The notes: generated by a model not told the origin, from the letters alone. Positions 17,982 to 29,100 are shown, counted from the first letter of the stretch. The stretch: 64,000 nt of DNA from Symmachiella macrocystis (GCF_007860075.1 NZ_SJPP01000001.1:2335980-2399979), one strand, 5' to 3'. Program-made: numbers and translations.

Positions 17982-19361
17982 CTACAGCAACTCGCGGATC
18001 GGTGTCCCAAAGGGGATCAGCGGGACCGGGCGGCCGTTGTTGTCGGGGACCATTTCTGCATAGTCAATGCCCAGAAAACGGTAGATCGTGGCCAACAGAT
18101 CGTTGGGGTCGAGCTTGCGATCTTTGGGAAGTTCTCCCTTGGCGGTTGTGGAACCAATGACCTGTCCGGTTTGCATGCCGCCGCCGGAAACGAGAACGGA
18201 CATGGCGCCGGGATAGTGATCGCGGCCCGGTTGGAGCACCTTCGAAGCGGTCCCTTTTTGCGGATTGATCCGCGGCGTGCGTCCGAATTCCCCCGACACG
18301 ATCAGCATCACTTTTTTATCCAGACCGCGCTGATAGAGGTCCTCGACCAGGGCGGCGACGGCTTGGTCAAAGACCGGCAAACGTGCGCGGGCATCGTCGA
18401 AAAGGTGTCCATTGACCGCATGGATATCCCAGTTGCCGATCGCCCCCGGGATGCTGGGGTTTTGCATTTGCATGGTCACAAAACTCGTACCCGCTTCAAC
18501 GAGTCGCCGTGCTAACAGCGCGCGTTGGCCCCATTTGTGACGGCCATATTTGTCGCGCACCTTGGGGTTTTCCTGTGACAAATCAAACGCGTTCTGCGCT
18601 TTGTTGCTGGTTAGCAGGCTGACCGCTTCGCGATCGTATTTGTCCATCGAGTCCATCACGCGTGACTGATCGATCTCGCGGTTGAGTCCGTCGAACGCTT
18701 TGCGGAGCAAGCTGCGGTCGTCCAAGCGGTCTTTGATCGCCGGGGAGAGCGATAGGTTTTTGACTTCAAAGTTAGGAGCGTTGGGGTCTCCACCGACGAC
18801 AAACGGCAAATAGGCCGGGCCAAGACTGGCACTGCCACCGCCGTAAACATTTGACGAATCGGCGACGTAGCGAGGCATGGCGGGATTGCGGCGGCCTTCC
18901 AACATCTTGGAGACGACCGGCCCCAAGCAGGGAAACTGCCCGAGAGGATCGAGGAGTTTGAACGGATTGTAGCCGGACAAAAATCGTCCCGCGCCGGCGG
19001 CGTGGTTGGCGAAGCCGTGCGAGATCGAGCGGATCACGTTGATTTTGTCCGCCACCTGGGCGTGCATCGGCAGGTGCTCACAGATGTCCATTCCGGGAGC
19101 AGCGGTTGCGATCGGATTGCATTCGCCACGATAATCAATCGGTGCTTCGGGCTTGAGGTCATAGGTCTCCATATGACTCGGCCCGCCTTGCAACCAGATG
19201 AGAATTACCGACGTATCGTCGGCCAGTCCCGTTGTCTCTTTGGCAGCAGCACGCCCGCGCAGCAAATCGCTCAGCCCCAATCCACCCAGCGCCAACGACC
19301 CCGCTTCTAAAAAGCTACGGCGGCTAACTGGTCCGCGACAAGCTGTGGTGGGAGCCGTCAT
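17982..19361 (-). CDS. DUF1501 family protein with Tat signal
   Basis: The 459-residue protein starts with a twin-arginine signal (VSRRSFLEAGSLALGG), then has the DUF1501 start block SVILIWLQGGPSHMETYDLKP and the late block MLIVSGEFGRTPRINPQKG followed by GRDHYPGAMSVLVSGGG. It ends with the usual VTPDN-like tail (AEMVPDNNGRPVPLIPFG). It is predicted to be an exported protein of the alkaline phosphatase superfamily. AAGG lies 9 bases before the ATG at 19361. It is not next to a DUF1549/1553 gene. It is about 70 residues longer than the copy at 12522 and clearly a distinct paralog. Confidence 0.9.
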   Translation of the reverse strand: MTAPTTACRGPVSRRSFLEAGSLALGGLGLSDLLRGRAAAKETTGLADDTSVILIWLQGGPSHMETYDLKPEAPIDYRGECNPIATAAPGMDICEHLPMHAQVADKINVIRSISHGFANHAAGAGRFLSGYNPFKLLDPLGQFPCLGPVVSKMLEGRRNPAMPRYVADSSNVYGGGSASLGPAYLPFVVGGDPNAPNFEVKNLSLSPAIKDRLDDRSLLRKAFDGLNREIDQSRVMDSMDKYDREAVSLLTSNKAQNAFDLSQENPKVRDKYGRHKWGQRALLARRLVEAGTSFVTMQMQNPSIPGAIGNWDIHAVNGHLFDDARARLPVFDQAVAALVEDLYQRGLDKKVMLIVSGEFGRTPRINPQKGTASKVLQPGRDHYPGAMSVLVSGGGMQTGQVIGSTTAKGELPKDRKLDPNDLLATIYRFLGIDYAEMVPDNNGRPVPLIPFGTPIRELL

Positions 19362-19498
19362 GGTGAGGACCTTTATAGCTCAAGTAAACCGTGGCATGGG
19401 AGGGAAATAACGGAGTCATGGGGCGTGCACTAACAATTGTCCCCTAATCGGTCCCGGCCTGTCAACTGCGGATGGGGTGTGGCTGGTGGGGGACTGGC

Positions 19499-19873
19499 CT
19501 AGTTCCCAGCTGCAGGTTCCGCGTTACCGGCGTTGTTCAAGACGAGCACCTCGTACATTTTTAAAAACAACGGACGTTTCGCGATTGTATCGCGTTCCTG
19601 CTGTTTGTCTGTTCGCCTTGCGCCGAGCGTATATCCTGGCCATAAGAAATCATGGTCTTCCTTGAGTCGTTCCAGGAAGACAATCGCTTCATCACGAACG
19701 ACTTGAGGCGCATGTTTGTCGAAATAAGCGATTCCCTCCCAGCATTGCCAATTAGCAATCGATTCAACGAATTCGCTGCCATATAGCCTCCATGTGGGTT
19801 CTCCACCATCTATTGCAGAAATCGCCATATTTATAAGACGACAAAGTCTTTCGTAATCGCTGATGTCGCACAT
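19499..19873 (-). CDS. Small acidic protein of unknown function
   Basis: I do not recognise this 124-residue protein. It is soluble, mostly helical in character, and rich in aromatic and acidic residues (for example FVESIANWQCWEGIAYFDKH). There is no signal peptide or membrane segment. The start at 19873 is preferred over 19891 because AAGGG lies about 7 bases upstream. The composition resembles small immunity or antitoxin-like proteins, but there is no partner to support that. It stands alone between a DUF1501 gene and a zinc-ribbon gene. Confidence 0.55.
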   Translation of the reverse strand: MCDISDYERLCRLINMAISAIDGGEPTWRLYGSEFVESIANWQCWEGIAYFDKHAPQVVRDEAIVFLERLKEDHDFLWPGYTLGARRTDKQQERDTIAKRPLFLKMYEVLVLNNAGNAEPAAGN

Positions 19874-20041
19874 GGGTAGCCCTTGGTACATACTCCTTGC
19901 CGCATTTAATACTCAATACAGAAACAACGCTGCTTACGACCGCAAGCGGTCGGTTTGGGTAATGTCTCCAAGTAACATTTTAACTGTGTTTTATCCGTGT
20001 TTCATCTGTGGCTAATGAAATCTTCCACCTAACAACAACGA

Positions 20042-20983
20042 TTATTGAAAGGCGGCGACGAATAGGATGATTGCTAGGATGATGCCTAAGCCGACTAGAA
20101 CGGCTGCTGTGACTTTCTTTGCAGAGATCGGGACGTTGCCGGTGATCTTGCCGGATTGGCCGTTGAGTAGAATTCGCACCGGGGGTTTGGATTCGTCGTA
20201 TTTGACGGCGAACGTCCAGAGTGGTAGGAGCACGAGGTCGATGACTTCGTTGCTCAAATCAGTGTGGTAACGCAGGTCGCGGTGGCTGTCGCCGGGCATG
20301 AATTCGTCGAGCATACGGCCCACTTTTTGCACGCTCTCTTGGTGTGCAAGTTGGAAACACTCTTCTTGGGTCCGCGACGGGTCTTCGGCCATCCAGCCGG
20401 CGATAGCCGTGTGGGAATAACGGTTGAGTGCCCGTAGGTCGTAGGGCTCGATGGCCTCGAGTTTGTCGTTGCTGACTCCGTTGGAAGCAGTGACGACGAC
20501 GTCAAGAATGTAGCAGGCATGGTTACCCCGCAGCGGTCGCCATTCGGTGCGGGTAACGGTCCGCGTGCGGACGACGGTGTTTCCTTTGGCGTCGGTGGTG
20601 GTATAGGTTTCGGTCTCGGTGTAGTTTTCACCAATATCGGCTGTGTAGTTTGTGTGGGCGACAGCGCCGTAGAGATAGGCGGGCACGTAGACCCCTTGCA
20701 AGACTTCCGGCGCTGCTTCTTTGAAGTCGGAGCGGGCGAACACGCCGCTATTGCGTAGCCAACGCCGCACCGAATTTTTGGCTCGATCGCGATCGACGAC
20801 AAAGCCCAAAACGAAGGTCGGATCGGGACGATCGGCTGTGGGGGGACGTTCGACGATCGATGTGGAGGCGCAATACGGACATTGCACTGTCCGCATATTC
20901 GCTGCCACCAGCACTGTCGCGCCGCACGACTGGCAGGAGATTTCGAGTTGTTCGTCCGCGGACTGCGGCGCGTCGGCGAGCAT
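20042..20983 (-). CDS. Zinc-ribbon membrane-anchored protein
   Basis: The 313-residue protein starts with a TFIIB-like zinc ribbon, CQSCG and CPYC separated by 15 residues. A soluble body of about 230 residues follows, containing a Thr-rich stretch (ENYTETETYTTT) and an LLPLWTFAVKYD motif. One C-terminal membrane segment (AAVLVGLGIILAIILFVAAF) ends the protein. This layout, with a cytoplasmic zinc ribbon and a C-terminal anchor, is seen in bacterial TFIIB-type zinc-finger proteins found with SPFH/PspA-like membrane proteins. No such neighbour is present. The C-terminus is probably anchored in the inner membrane; function is unknown. Confidence 0.8.
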   Translation of the reverse strand: MLADAPQSADEQLEISCQSCGATVLVAANMRTVQCPYCASTSIVERPPTADRPDPTFVLGFVVDRDRAKNSVRRWLRNSGVFARSDFKEAAPEVLQGVYVPAYLYGAVAHTNYTADIGENYTETETYTTTDAKGNTVVRTRTVTRTEWRPLRGNHACYILDVVVTASNGVSNDKLEAIEPYDLRALNRYSHTAIAGWMAEDPSRTQEECFQLAHQESVQKVGRMLDEFMPGDSHRDLRYHTDLSNEVIDLVLLPLWTFAVKYDESKPPVRILLNGQSGKITGNVPISAKKVTAAVLVGLGIILAIILFVAAFQ

Positions 20984-21181
20984 TCAGAAGCCTTTCTGAA
21001 AGGCGAAAACCGAGGAAGACGGAGAGCAGCCGGTGTCTACAGCCACAAGTCTAGGCAATCATGATAACGGAACAAAGGAACGATTGGATCATCACTTACA
21101 ATGGTTTTTCATGGGCGAAAACCAGTATAATGCAGGGTAGGGCCACTACCAAGTTACTAGATCTGTCGTAAGGACTCGCCC

Positions 21182-24100
21182 ATGCTGTTGGACAGGAGAA
21201 CCGCGCTGGTTTGTGCCGCGATTTTGGGCTGCACAGTGACAACGCCGAACTTCGCTGCCGAAGTAGAAACCGGAACCCCACCAAAGCGTTATACCGATAT
21301 CGTCAAAGCAGACGAACCGATCGCCTACTGGCGGTTTCAGGATGCTCAGAACGATACGGTCCGCAACACAATAGCGGCCCCGGACGCCGAAGCGGCGTTG
21401 GACGGAACTGTGTTGGGAAAAATCTCACCAGGAGCACCCGGTCCGCAATCGCCCGATTTTCCGTTGTTTGGCAGCAACAATCTGTCGGTTCGTTTGCCGG
21501 CCAAGAGCTCCTACATTCGTATCGCTGATCCGGGGGCGGACAGTCCTTTGGATTTTGATGCGGGGGATGCGATCACGATCGAGGCTTGGGTGAATCCCAA
21601 ATTGACCAGCGGTCGCGATTATCATTACATCATCGGCAAGGGGCGAACGAACCATCCTGATTTTGCGCGTGACAATCAGAACTGGGCTTTGAGGCTTCAA
21701 TCCCCGACCGGCACGCTTAGCTTTTTGTTTCGCAGTCGCAGCGAGAAAGGCGAATGGCATCGTTGGACCTCGAAAGAGGGTTTAGGCGGCGATAGCGGTT
21801 GGCATCATGTGGCGGTGACGTATACGTTCGGCGAAGAAAAAAGTCTGGTCGGTTACATCGATGGTCGGCCGGTGAAGGGCGTCTGGGATTCTGGTGGAGC
21901 GACCGATCGCGCACCGGTGGTCGATGACGACGAAGTCCGCATCGGGTCGACGTTTCATGGCGGCGCCTTTGGTGGTGCCTTGGACGAAGTCGCGCTGTAC
22001 CGCCAAGCATTGGCGCCGGAACGGATCGCCGCGCGTTATCGCTATGTGGCTCCCGAACTGCGGCCGATTGTTTGGGAAGAGATCCCCGACGGTACGTTGT
22101 GGGTCGATATTTTTGAAGGACTGCCCAATCGACGTTCTTGGGAATTCCGCCCGCCCAAATATGTCGAAAGCTTCACCACTTCGACGTTGGCGTTTGTAGC
22201 GGTTCCCAAGAAATATGATGCGCGGGGATTGCAACAGGACCGCTCGAATCCGTTTTTGTTGCGTGCGGCGGGAACGTTTGAAATTCCGGCCGGGTCGCAG
22301 CAAATTTTGTTGCGGTCGCGCAATGCAGCACGGTTGTATCTCGATGGACGGCTGATTGCTGAAACGAAATTTCACAGCATCTCCAGCAGCGCGCATGGTC
22401 GCGTTTTTGATGTGGATACCAGTTTGGCCCCCAACATCCGCCCCTTGCGCCGCGGTGATACCGAAACGGTCGCCGTCATTGAAGGAGACGGAAAGCGGCA
22501 CCATCTGCGGTTTGAAATGATCGTGGGAGGGCAGGGGCATCGTCCGGAGTTCGGTGAGACCTCGGTCAGCATCGCTGCTCCGGGTGAGGATTTCCGGTTG
22601 GTGGGCAGTGGCGGAACCTTTTTGCTGACCGACGAGGGCTGGACGGAATTCAAACAAGGCGAGCGGCAGCGAATTGCGCAGTTGAGCGCCGAAAGTCGCC
22701 ACGTGGCGGGCAGTGCAGAAGCCGAAAAATGGGCACAGCGGCACGCAGCAGCGCGTGACGTGATTGCCGGGCAAGACAAACCGGTGGTGCCGGAAGTTGC
22801 GGAAACGGCGGAGATTTACAACGACATCGATCGTTTCATTCTGGCGCAACTGGAAAAAGCAAAGGTCGCGCCGGCCGCGTTGACGGACGACTATTCGTTT
22901 TTGCGACGGGTGGCGTTGGATGTGACGGGGACGATTCCCAGCGAAGCACACCTCGCGGAATTTCAAGCAGATCAAGACCCGAATCGGCGGAGCAGGGCGA
23001 TTGACCGGTTGTTGGCCGAACCGGGCTGGGCGGACAATTGGATGGGGTATTGGCAAGACGTGCTGGCCGAGAATCCTTCATTGGTCAAACCCAAATTGAA
23101 CAACAGCGGACCGTTTCGGTTTTGGCTGCATGAATCGTTGGCGGACAACAAACCGTTCGATCGATTTGTCACCGAGTTGATTCGCATGGACGGTAGCCGT
23201 CGTTTCGGAGGCCCGGCCGGCTTTGCGATGGCAACCCAAAACGACGTGCCGATGGCGGCCAAGGCACAGATCATCGGGCGGGCATTCTTGGGGCTAAACA
23301 TGACTTGCGCCCGTTGTCACGATGCGCCGTTTCATGATCACAAACAACAGGATTTGTTCGCCTTGGCAGCGATGCTCGACCGCAAGCCGCTGCGTGTGCC
23401 CAAAACAAGTAGCGTCCCGGGTGACGAAGAAGCACTCGCATCGATGATTGTCGAAGTCACGCTCAAACCAGGATCGCAGGTGGCGCCGGCGTGGACGTTT
23501 TCGGAATTGATTGATGACCAAACGTTTTCTGAAGCGGTCGCGGCGAAAGATGATTCCCGCGAACAGTTGGCTGCTTTGATTACCTCGCCGCACAATTCGC
23601 GGTTTGCCGAGGTGATCGTCAATCGCATGTGGAAACGGTATTTCGGTCGCGGGTTGGTCGAACCGGTTGACGACTGGCACGGTGTTGAGCCATCGCATCC
23701 CGAGTTGTTGCAATACTTGGCGCGCGAGTTGGTTCTGCATGATTACGACTTGAAGCACATCGCACGGTTGATTTTGAATTCGCGGACCTACCAGAGCGAA
23801 ACGGGCGAATTGTCGGAAGAACAAACTCAGCTATTCGCCGGCCAAGTCCCGCGACGGATGTCGGCGGAGCAGTTGGTCGATTCGATGTTTGCCGTCGCAG
23901 GCAAGCCGCTGCGAGCCGGACAGTTGTGCTTGGATCCCGACGGAGCCATGAAACTGGATACGGCGACAAACCTCGGTGAGCCGCTGCAGGCGTGGGAGTT
24001 TGCTTCGTTATCGAATGAGCGCGATCGTCCTAGCTTGGCATTGCCGTTCGCTCAACCGTTTGTGACGTTCTTAGAGACGTTCGGTTGGCGCAGCGCTCGG

Positions 24101-24574
24101 CAAAATCCGATCACCGAGCGAGATGACGATCCGACCGTCCGACAGCCGGCAGTGCTGGCCAACGGCGTGTTGGGCCGTCGCATGACACGCCTCTCGGACG
24201 ACAGTGCATTCACACGATTGGCTCAGGAGGAACAACCGGTCGAGCGGTTGGTGGAACGGGTCTACCTGCGTGTCTTGACGCGGAAACCGACGGCCCAGGA
24301 GCAAGCGCTGTTTGTGGAATTATTATTACCCGGCTACGTCGAGCGATTGGAAGATCTTCCGCAAGCCGCCGAAAAACCACAGCGGTTGCCGTTGGGAATG
24401 GTCTCCTGGTCGAACCATCTGAGTGAGCGGGCCAATGCGATTAAAATCGAATTGCAGCGTGCTGTCGAACAGGGTGACTTGCCCACGTCACGGTTGAATA
24501 CTGATTGGCGGGAACGGATGGAAGACATGTTGTGGGCCTTGATGAACTCGCCGGAGTTCGTCTATTTGCCGTAG
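21182..24574 (+). CDS. LamG domain - DUF1549 - DUF1553 exported protein (planctomycete cytochrome group)
   Basis: The 1130-residue protein has a signal peptide (residues 1-25) and then a LamG/concanavalin-like domain at about 45-275 (AYWRFQD, ITIEAWVNPKL, GWHHVAVTY, GALDEVALYRQAL). DUF1549 follows from about residue 545 (IDRFILAQLEKAKV, then FLRRVALDVTGTIPS), and a CARCHDAPFHDH segment supplies a c-type haem-like CxxCH motif. DUF1553 covers about 800-1110 (NRMWKRYFGRGLVEPVDDW, RRMSAEQLVDSMFAVAG). Such proteins are paired with DUF1501 proteins in planctomycetes and are thought to act outside the cytoplasm, perhaps in polymer breakdown. AAGGA lies 8 bases before the ATG. The next two genes are on the same strand and probably work with it. 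Confidence 0.92.
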   Translation: MLLDRRTALVCAAILGCTVTTPNFAAEVETGTPPKRYTDIVKADEPIAYWRFQDAQNDTVRNTIAAPDAEAALDGTVLGKISPGAPGPQSPDFPLFGSNNLSVRLPAKSSYIRIADPGADSPLDFDAGDAITIEAWVNPKLTSGRDYHYIIGKGRTNHPDFARDNQNWALRLQSPTGTLSFLFRSRSEKGEWHRWTSKEGLGGDSGWHHVAVTYTFGEEKSLVGYIDGRPVKGVWDSGGATDRAPVVDDDEVRIGSTFHGGAFGGALDEVALYRQALAPERIAARYRYVAPELRPIVWEEIPDGTLWVDIFEGLPNRRSWEFRPPKYVESFTTSTLAFVAVPKKYDARGLQQDRSNPFLLRAAGTFEIPAGSQQILLRSRNAARLYLDGRLIAETKFHSISSSAHGRVFDVDTSLAPNIRPLRRGDTETVAVIEGDGKRHHLRFEMIVGGQGHRPEFGETSVSIAAPGEDFRLVGSGGTFLLTDEGWTEFKQGERQRIAQLSAESRHVAGSAEAEKWAQRHAAARDVIAGQDKPVVPEVAETAEIYNDIDRFILAQLEKAKVAPAALTDDYSFLRRVALDVTGTIPSEAHLAEFQADQDPNRRSRAIDRLLAEPGWADNWMGYWQDVLAENPSLVKPKLNNSGPFRFWLHESLADNKPFDRFVTELIRMDGSRRFGGPAGFAMATQNDVPMAAKAQIIGRAFLGLNMTCARCHDAPFHDHKQQDLFALAAMLDRKPLRVPKTSSVPGDEEALASMIVEVTLKPGSQVAPAWTFSELIDDQTFSEAVAAKDDSREQLAALITSPHNSRFAEVIVNRMWKRYFGRGLVEPVDDWHGVEPSHPELLQYLARELVLHDYDLKHIARLILNSRTYQSETGELSEEQTQLFAGQVPRRMSAEQLVDSMFAVAGKPLRAGQLCLDPDGAMKLDTATNLGEPLQAWEFASLSNERDRPSLALPFAQPFVTFLETFGWRSARQNPITERDDDPTVRQPAVLANGVLGRRMTRLSDDSAFTRLAQEEQPVERLVERVYLRVLTRKPTAQEQALFVELLLPGYVERLEDLPQAAEKPQRLPLGMVSWSNHLSERANAIKIELQRAVEQGDLPTSRLNTDWRERMEDMLWALMNSPEFVYLP

Positions 24575-24605
24575 CATTTGTCTCGGCTTGCTATTCGGGC
24601 ATGTG

Positions 24606-24675
24606 TGCCACTGGCTTTGCCAGTGCAAGGCCCAATGCCGGAATGACCTGCAAAACCCTGGCAAAGCCAGTGGCA
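24606..24675. repeat. Inverted pair of GTGCCACTGG repeat units
   Basis: Eighteen bases, TGCCACTGGCTTTGCCAG (24606-24623), are repeated perfectly inverted at 24658-24675, around a 34-base centre. Each arm also contains a self-complementary CTGGC-TTT-GCCAG core. It lies between the DUF1549/1553 and DUF1501 genes and would weaken or process a shared transcript. Related units are at 3378, 9921 and 15370. Confidence 0.75.
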
Positions 24676-24736
24676 CCCGTTGGTGGGGATTGGGAACGAC
24701 TTGATTGGCGGAATTGTTGAAAGGTGAGCGGAATTG

Positions 24737-26071
24737 ATGTTTGGAATCACAGGAATGGATGATCAACGACGACGGTTTTTGGCGCAAAGTGCTGTCGCTG
24801 GAGGCGGACTTGCGGCATTGTCGTTGGGGCAACCTTTGCGGGGTTTGGCCAACGACGCGTCTCCCGCTCCGGTTGTGCCGCGAGGCAAGGCGGAGCATTG
24901 CATCATGATTTGGTTGGGCGGCGGATCGAGTCATATCGATACGTGGGATCCCAAACGGATGGGCGACGCCAAAACAAAAAAGGCGGGTTCGTACTATCCG
25001 TCCATCGAGACCGCTGTGCCGGACACGCGGGTCTGTGAACATTTGCCCAAATGCGCCCAGATTTTGGACCGGTTTAACATCGTGCGGACCGTGCATCACG
25101 ATGTGATTGACGAACATGCCGCTGCGACCAATCAAGTGCACACCGGCCGTCCGACCAGCGGCACGGTTGTTTATCCGTCGGTCGGTTCCATCGTGGCGCA
25201 CAAGCGCGGTCCGGCCAGCGAACATGCACCGGGATACGTGTTGATCGGCTATCCCAACGTGACGCGTGGTCCCGGATTTTTGGGAGCGAAGGCGGGTTAT
25301 ATTTATCTGACCGATACCAAATCGGGCCCTGCCGGCTTTTCACGGGCTCCGCATATCACAGCCGCCCGGCAAACGCGGCGCGAAGATTTATTGCGCCGCG
25401 TTCGCGATGAATATCGCAAACAACTCCCTGCTGGATCGGTCGTCGCCGACTACGATACGACAATCAGCGAAGCCTTACGGCTCTCCGGCCCCAAATTCGC
25501 GAGCGTGTTTGAGTTGGATTCCGAACCGGCGTCGCTGCGTGAATCGTATGGCGGCGAATTTGGTCAGCGTTGTTTGTTGTCGCGGCGATTGTTGCAGTCC
25601 GGGGTGCGGTTTATCGAAGTCTCGCACAACTTGAATTTTGTCAATGGAACCGGCTGGGATACGCATAACGATGGCCAACTGAAACAGCACATGTTGATTC
25701 AAGAGCTCGACAATGCGCTTTCGGCGCTGGTGCTCGATTTAGAACAACACAAGATGCTGGACAAAACATTGATCGTCGTCGCTTCGGAGTTCGGCCGCCC
25801 GGCGCTGTTCGATGGTGGTGGGGGACGCGGGCACTATTCCAAATCGTTCAGCGTCGTTTTGGCCGGCGGCGGCATGAACAACGGTAAGACCATCGGCGTG
25901 ACCGATGAACTGGCGATGAAGATCGAATCGGATCCGGTTTCGCTACCCGATCTGCATGCGACGATTCACAATGCCATGGGAATCGATCCGCATGAGGAGC
26001 TGTATACTCCCGACGATCGTCCCGTGCCGATCACCGATAACGGCCAGCCGATCGCGGCGCTGTTTTCGTAA
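24737..26071 (+). CDS. DUF1501 family protein with Tat-like signal
   Basis: The 444-residue protein begins with a twin-arginine-like leader ([20 protein letters not shown]). DUF1501 landmarks are [19 protein letters not shown] and [20 protein letters not shown] followed by [15 protein letters not shown]. It is a predicted exported member of the alkaline phosphatase superfamily. The ATG at 24737 is preferred over a TTG three bases earlier; AAGGTGAG lies about 8 bases upstream. It follows the DUF1549/1553 gene, the classic planctomycete pairing, and precedes the 1498-residue hybrid by 64 bases, so the three probably form one functional unit. Confidence 0.92.
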   Translation: MFGITGMDDQRRRFLAQSAVAGGGLAALSLGQPLRGLANDASPAPVVPRGKAEHCIMIWLGGGSSHIDTWDPKRMGDAKTKKAGSYYPSIETAVPDTRVCEHLPKCAQILDRFNIVRTVHHDVIDEHAAATNQVHTGRPTSGTVVYPSVGSIVAHKRGPASEHAPGYVLIGYPNVTRGPGFLGAKAGYIYLTDTKSGPAGFSRAPHITAARQTRREDLLRRVRDEYRKQLPAGSVVADYDTTISEALRLSGPKFASVFELDSEPASLRESYGGEFGQRCLLSRRLLQSGVRFIEVSHNLNFVNGTGWDTHNDGQLKQHMLIQELDNALSALVLDLEQHKMLDKTLIVVASEFGRPALFDGGGGRGHYSKSFSVVLAGGGMNNGKTIGVTDELAMKIESDPVSLPDLHATIHNAMGIDPHEELYTPDDRPVPITDNGQPIAALFS

Positions 26072-26135
26072 TTGTCGGCCCGCTCAACAATAGTTTGGCC
26101 CACAGCTGGGCAATGCTCTAGGATGTTAGGGACTC

Positions 26136-29100
26136 ATGATGCGTCGATCGTGGTTGGTGTTGTTGTGCGCGTTTATGTGGTGTCATAGCGGGCTGGTCGC
26201 GCGGGCTGAGGACACGCCGTCAAAACAAACTGACATCTACGCCAAAGACAATCTCGTCGCATGGTGTATTGTTCCGTTTGACAATCAAAAGCGCAGTCCC
26301 GAGCAGCGGGCCGCGATGTTGGAGCGGTTGGGGATCGGCAAGCTGGCCTATGACTATCGCGCCGAGCATGTCCCGACCTTCGATGCCGAGATGGAGGCGC
26401 TCAAAGCGCATGGCATCGAATTGACCGCTTGGTGGTTTCCGACCGTGCTCAACGACGATGCGCGGCACATTTTAAAGGTGCTCAAGCGGCACGACATCAA
26501 AACGCAGTTGTGGGTCACCGGCAGCGGCGGACCGAAAACGCCCGAGGATCAGCAGGCGTGGGTTGAACAGGAAGCGGCGCGGATTCGTCCTATTGCCGAA
26601 GCGGCTGCCAAAATTGGTTGTCGCGTGGGGCTCTACAATCACGGTGGCTGGTTCGGCGAACCGGAAAATCAAATCGCCATCATCAAATGGCTCAACTTGC
26701 CGAACGTGGGGATCGTTTACAACCTGCATCACGGCCATGCGCATGTCGACCGCATGCCGCAGCTGCTCAAAAAGATGCTGCCGTATTTGTATGCGGTGAA
26801 TCTCAACGGCATGGTACGCGGCGGTGATCAGCGGGGAGCGAAGATTCTTCCGCTTGGGGCAGGGGACCTGGATGCGGAATTGCTAAAAACGATTCGCGAC
26901 AGCGGTTACACCGGGCCGATTGGGATTTTGAATCACACGCAAGAAGATGCCGAAGCGCGGCTGCAGGACAACCTGGATGGATTGTCGTGGCTGGTGGGAA
27001 AATTAAACGGACATCCCCCCAGTGCCCGTCCGCTGTATCGCAGTTGGCAACCTTCAGCAGCGGCGGCGTTGGATGGGGGAAAAGTCTATAAAGGTCGCGA
27101 CGAATTCCGCCAACAGCCCATTACGGTGGAATGTCGCGTTCAACTGAATCGCAAAAATGACTTTAATATTCTCGTCGCCTGTGATGAAAAGAAATCTCCC
27201 GCGCACTGGGAAATCTTCACCATGCCGCGTCAGGGAGTATTGACCGCCTACCTGCCGGGAATGTCGCCCGATCATGTGCGTTCGAAAGCGGCGATTTGCG
27301 ACAACAAACCACACACGGTGGCGATGGTTTATGAAGCCACGCGGGTGCGGTTGTATGTCGATGGCAAGCAGGTCGCCAGTCAAAAGGTCTCTGCCAAAGG
27401 CGGCGCTGCGATTCCCGGGGGATTGGCGATTGGTCGGCTGGTTGAAGGGGGCTTGGCGTGCAACGGCGACATCGAATGGGTGCGGATATCGACCGGCGTG
27501 CGAGACATCCCGCACGAACCACAACACGCGGTGAAAAAAGATGCGTCGACAATTCAATTGTGGACGTTTCCTAAAACTGCTGCGGTGCAGCAGCCACCCA
27601 CCACGGCTTCGGAATTTAATGCCGGGTTTGTCAACGAGACCGTCGCTGCCGCCAAAGAGAGCGGCGATTTCATGCGCGGGGCGGCTTTGTTTGCCGATGC
27701 GAAAACGGCTTGTTTGTCGTGTCACAAAGTTGGCATGCAAGGGGGGACCGTCGGTCCTGATCTGACGATGATCGGCAAACAGCGCAAGCCGGAACAGATT
27801 ATTGAAGCAGTCTTTTGGCCGCAGCGGACGGTGGAAGCGGAGTTCGTCTCGTTCACGGTCATCACCAACGATGGAAAAGCAATCCGTGGCCACAAACTGC
27901 GTGAGGATAAAAAATCGATCGTGCTCCGCGACCCGCAAACCGGCGTGGAAAGCACGATACTTCGCGAGGACATTGATGAGCTTGTCCCTGCCGGTTCTCT
28001 GATGCCCGACGGGTTGACCGCTGCGATGACGCGGCAACAACAAGTGGACCTGATTCGCTTTTTGACCGACTTAGGTCGCTCCAATGCGGCGAAGCCCGAA
28101 GCTTTGCACATGCTGATGGGACATGCGCACATGCATACGCCGGCCCCGTTTGAGTACGACCGCGCGCCGCTGCAGCCACAGGATTGGCCGTCGTGGCAGC
28201 AACCGGTCAATCGCGATCGCATCTATGATTTTTATGCCAAGGAAGCGGCGCATTTTCGCAAACAGAAACCAACTCCGCCGCTGCTACCCGATTTTCCGGG
28301 ACTGGACGGGGGGGAACTGGGGCACTGGGGAAATCAATCCGAGACAACGTGGTCCGACGGGCGTTGGAATGAGACGCGCTTGGGCAGCGTGCAAAGCGGC
28401 GTGTTTCATGGCGGGGGCGTGACCGTGCCCCGCGCGGTTTGTATGCAATTGGGAGACGACAACGAACTCTCCGCTTGTTTCAATCCCGAGACGCTTAGTT
28501 ATGACGCCGTCTGGAGTGGGGGCTTTGTCAAGTTTTCATCGGTCCGTCATGGATTCATGCATGGTTTGATCATGGACGGCCAACCGGTGAAGCATGAGAA
28601 ATCAGCCAAGCCGGATCAGGCATTCGAGTATCACGGTTTTTATCGACATGGCCGGCGCGTGGTGTTTGCTTACCGTATTGGCGAGGTTGAATATCTTGAT
28701 GCACCGTGGGTTGAGGATGGAAAATTCACCCGTGTTGTTGCTCCGGCTGACGAACATCCGCTGCAAGAATTGATCCAACCGGGCGAACGGCAATGGCCGG
28801 AGGTGATTACCACAGCGGTCAAACTGGGAACCGGGCGGCCGTATGCGGTCGATACGATTGAATTGCCGTACGACAATCCTTGGAAGGCGTTGCTGTTTTG
28901 TGGCGGACATGACTTTCTTCCCGACGGCAGCGCGCTGGTCTGCACGATGCAGGGGGATGTCTGGCATGTGAGCGGATTCACCGATGGCGGTCATCAAGCG
29001 CAGTGGCGGCGTTTTGCTTCGGGACTGCACCATGCTTTGGGGCTGGTCGTGACCGATGCGGGAATCTTTGTGCAATGCCGCGACCAATTGGTCCGGTTGC

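Noticed and set aside
21096-21131. Promoter with TATAAT before the DUF1549/1553 gene
   Set aside because: A good -10 box is present, but the nearest -35-like hexamers are 12 or 24 bases away, outside the normal spacing.
21782-23056. 424-residue open frame on the minus strand
   Set aside because: Antisense to the DUF1549/1553 gene, which has clear domains and codon use in its own frame; no homolog-like motif was seen.
27054-28043. 329-residue open frame on the minus strand
   Set aside because: Antisense to the giant redox hybrid within its lectin and haem parts; the forward frame is clearly coding.
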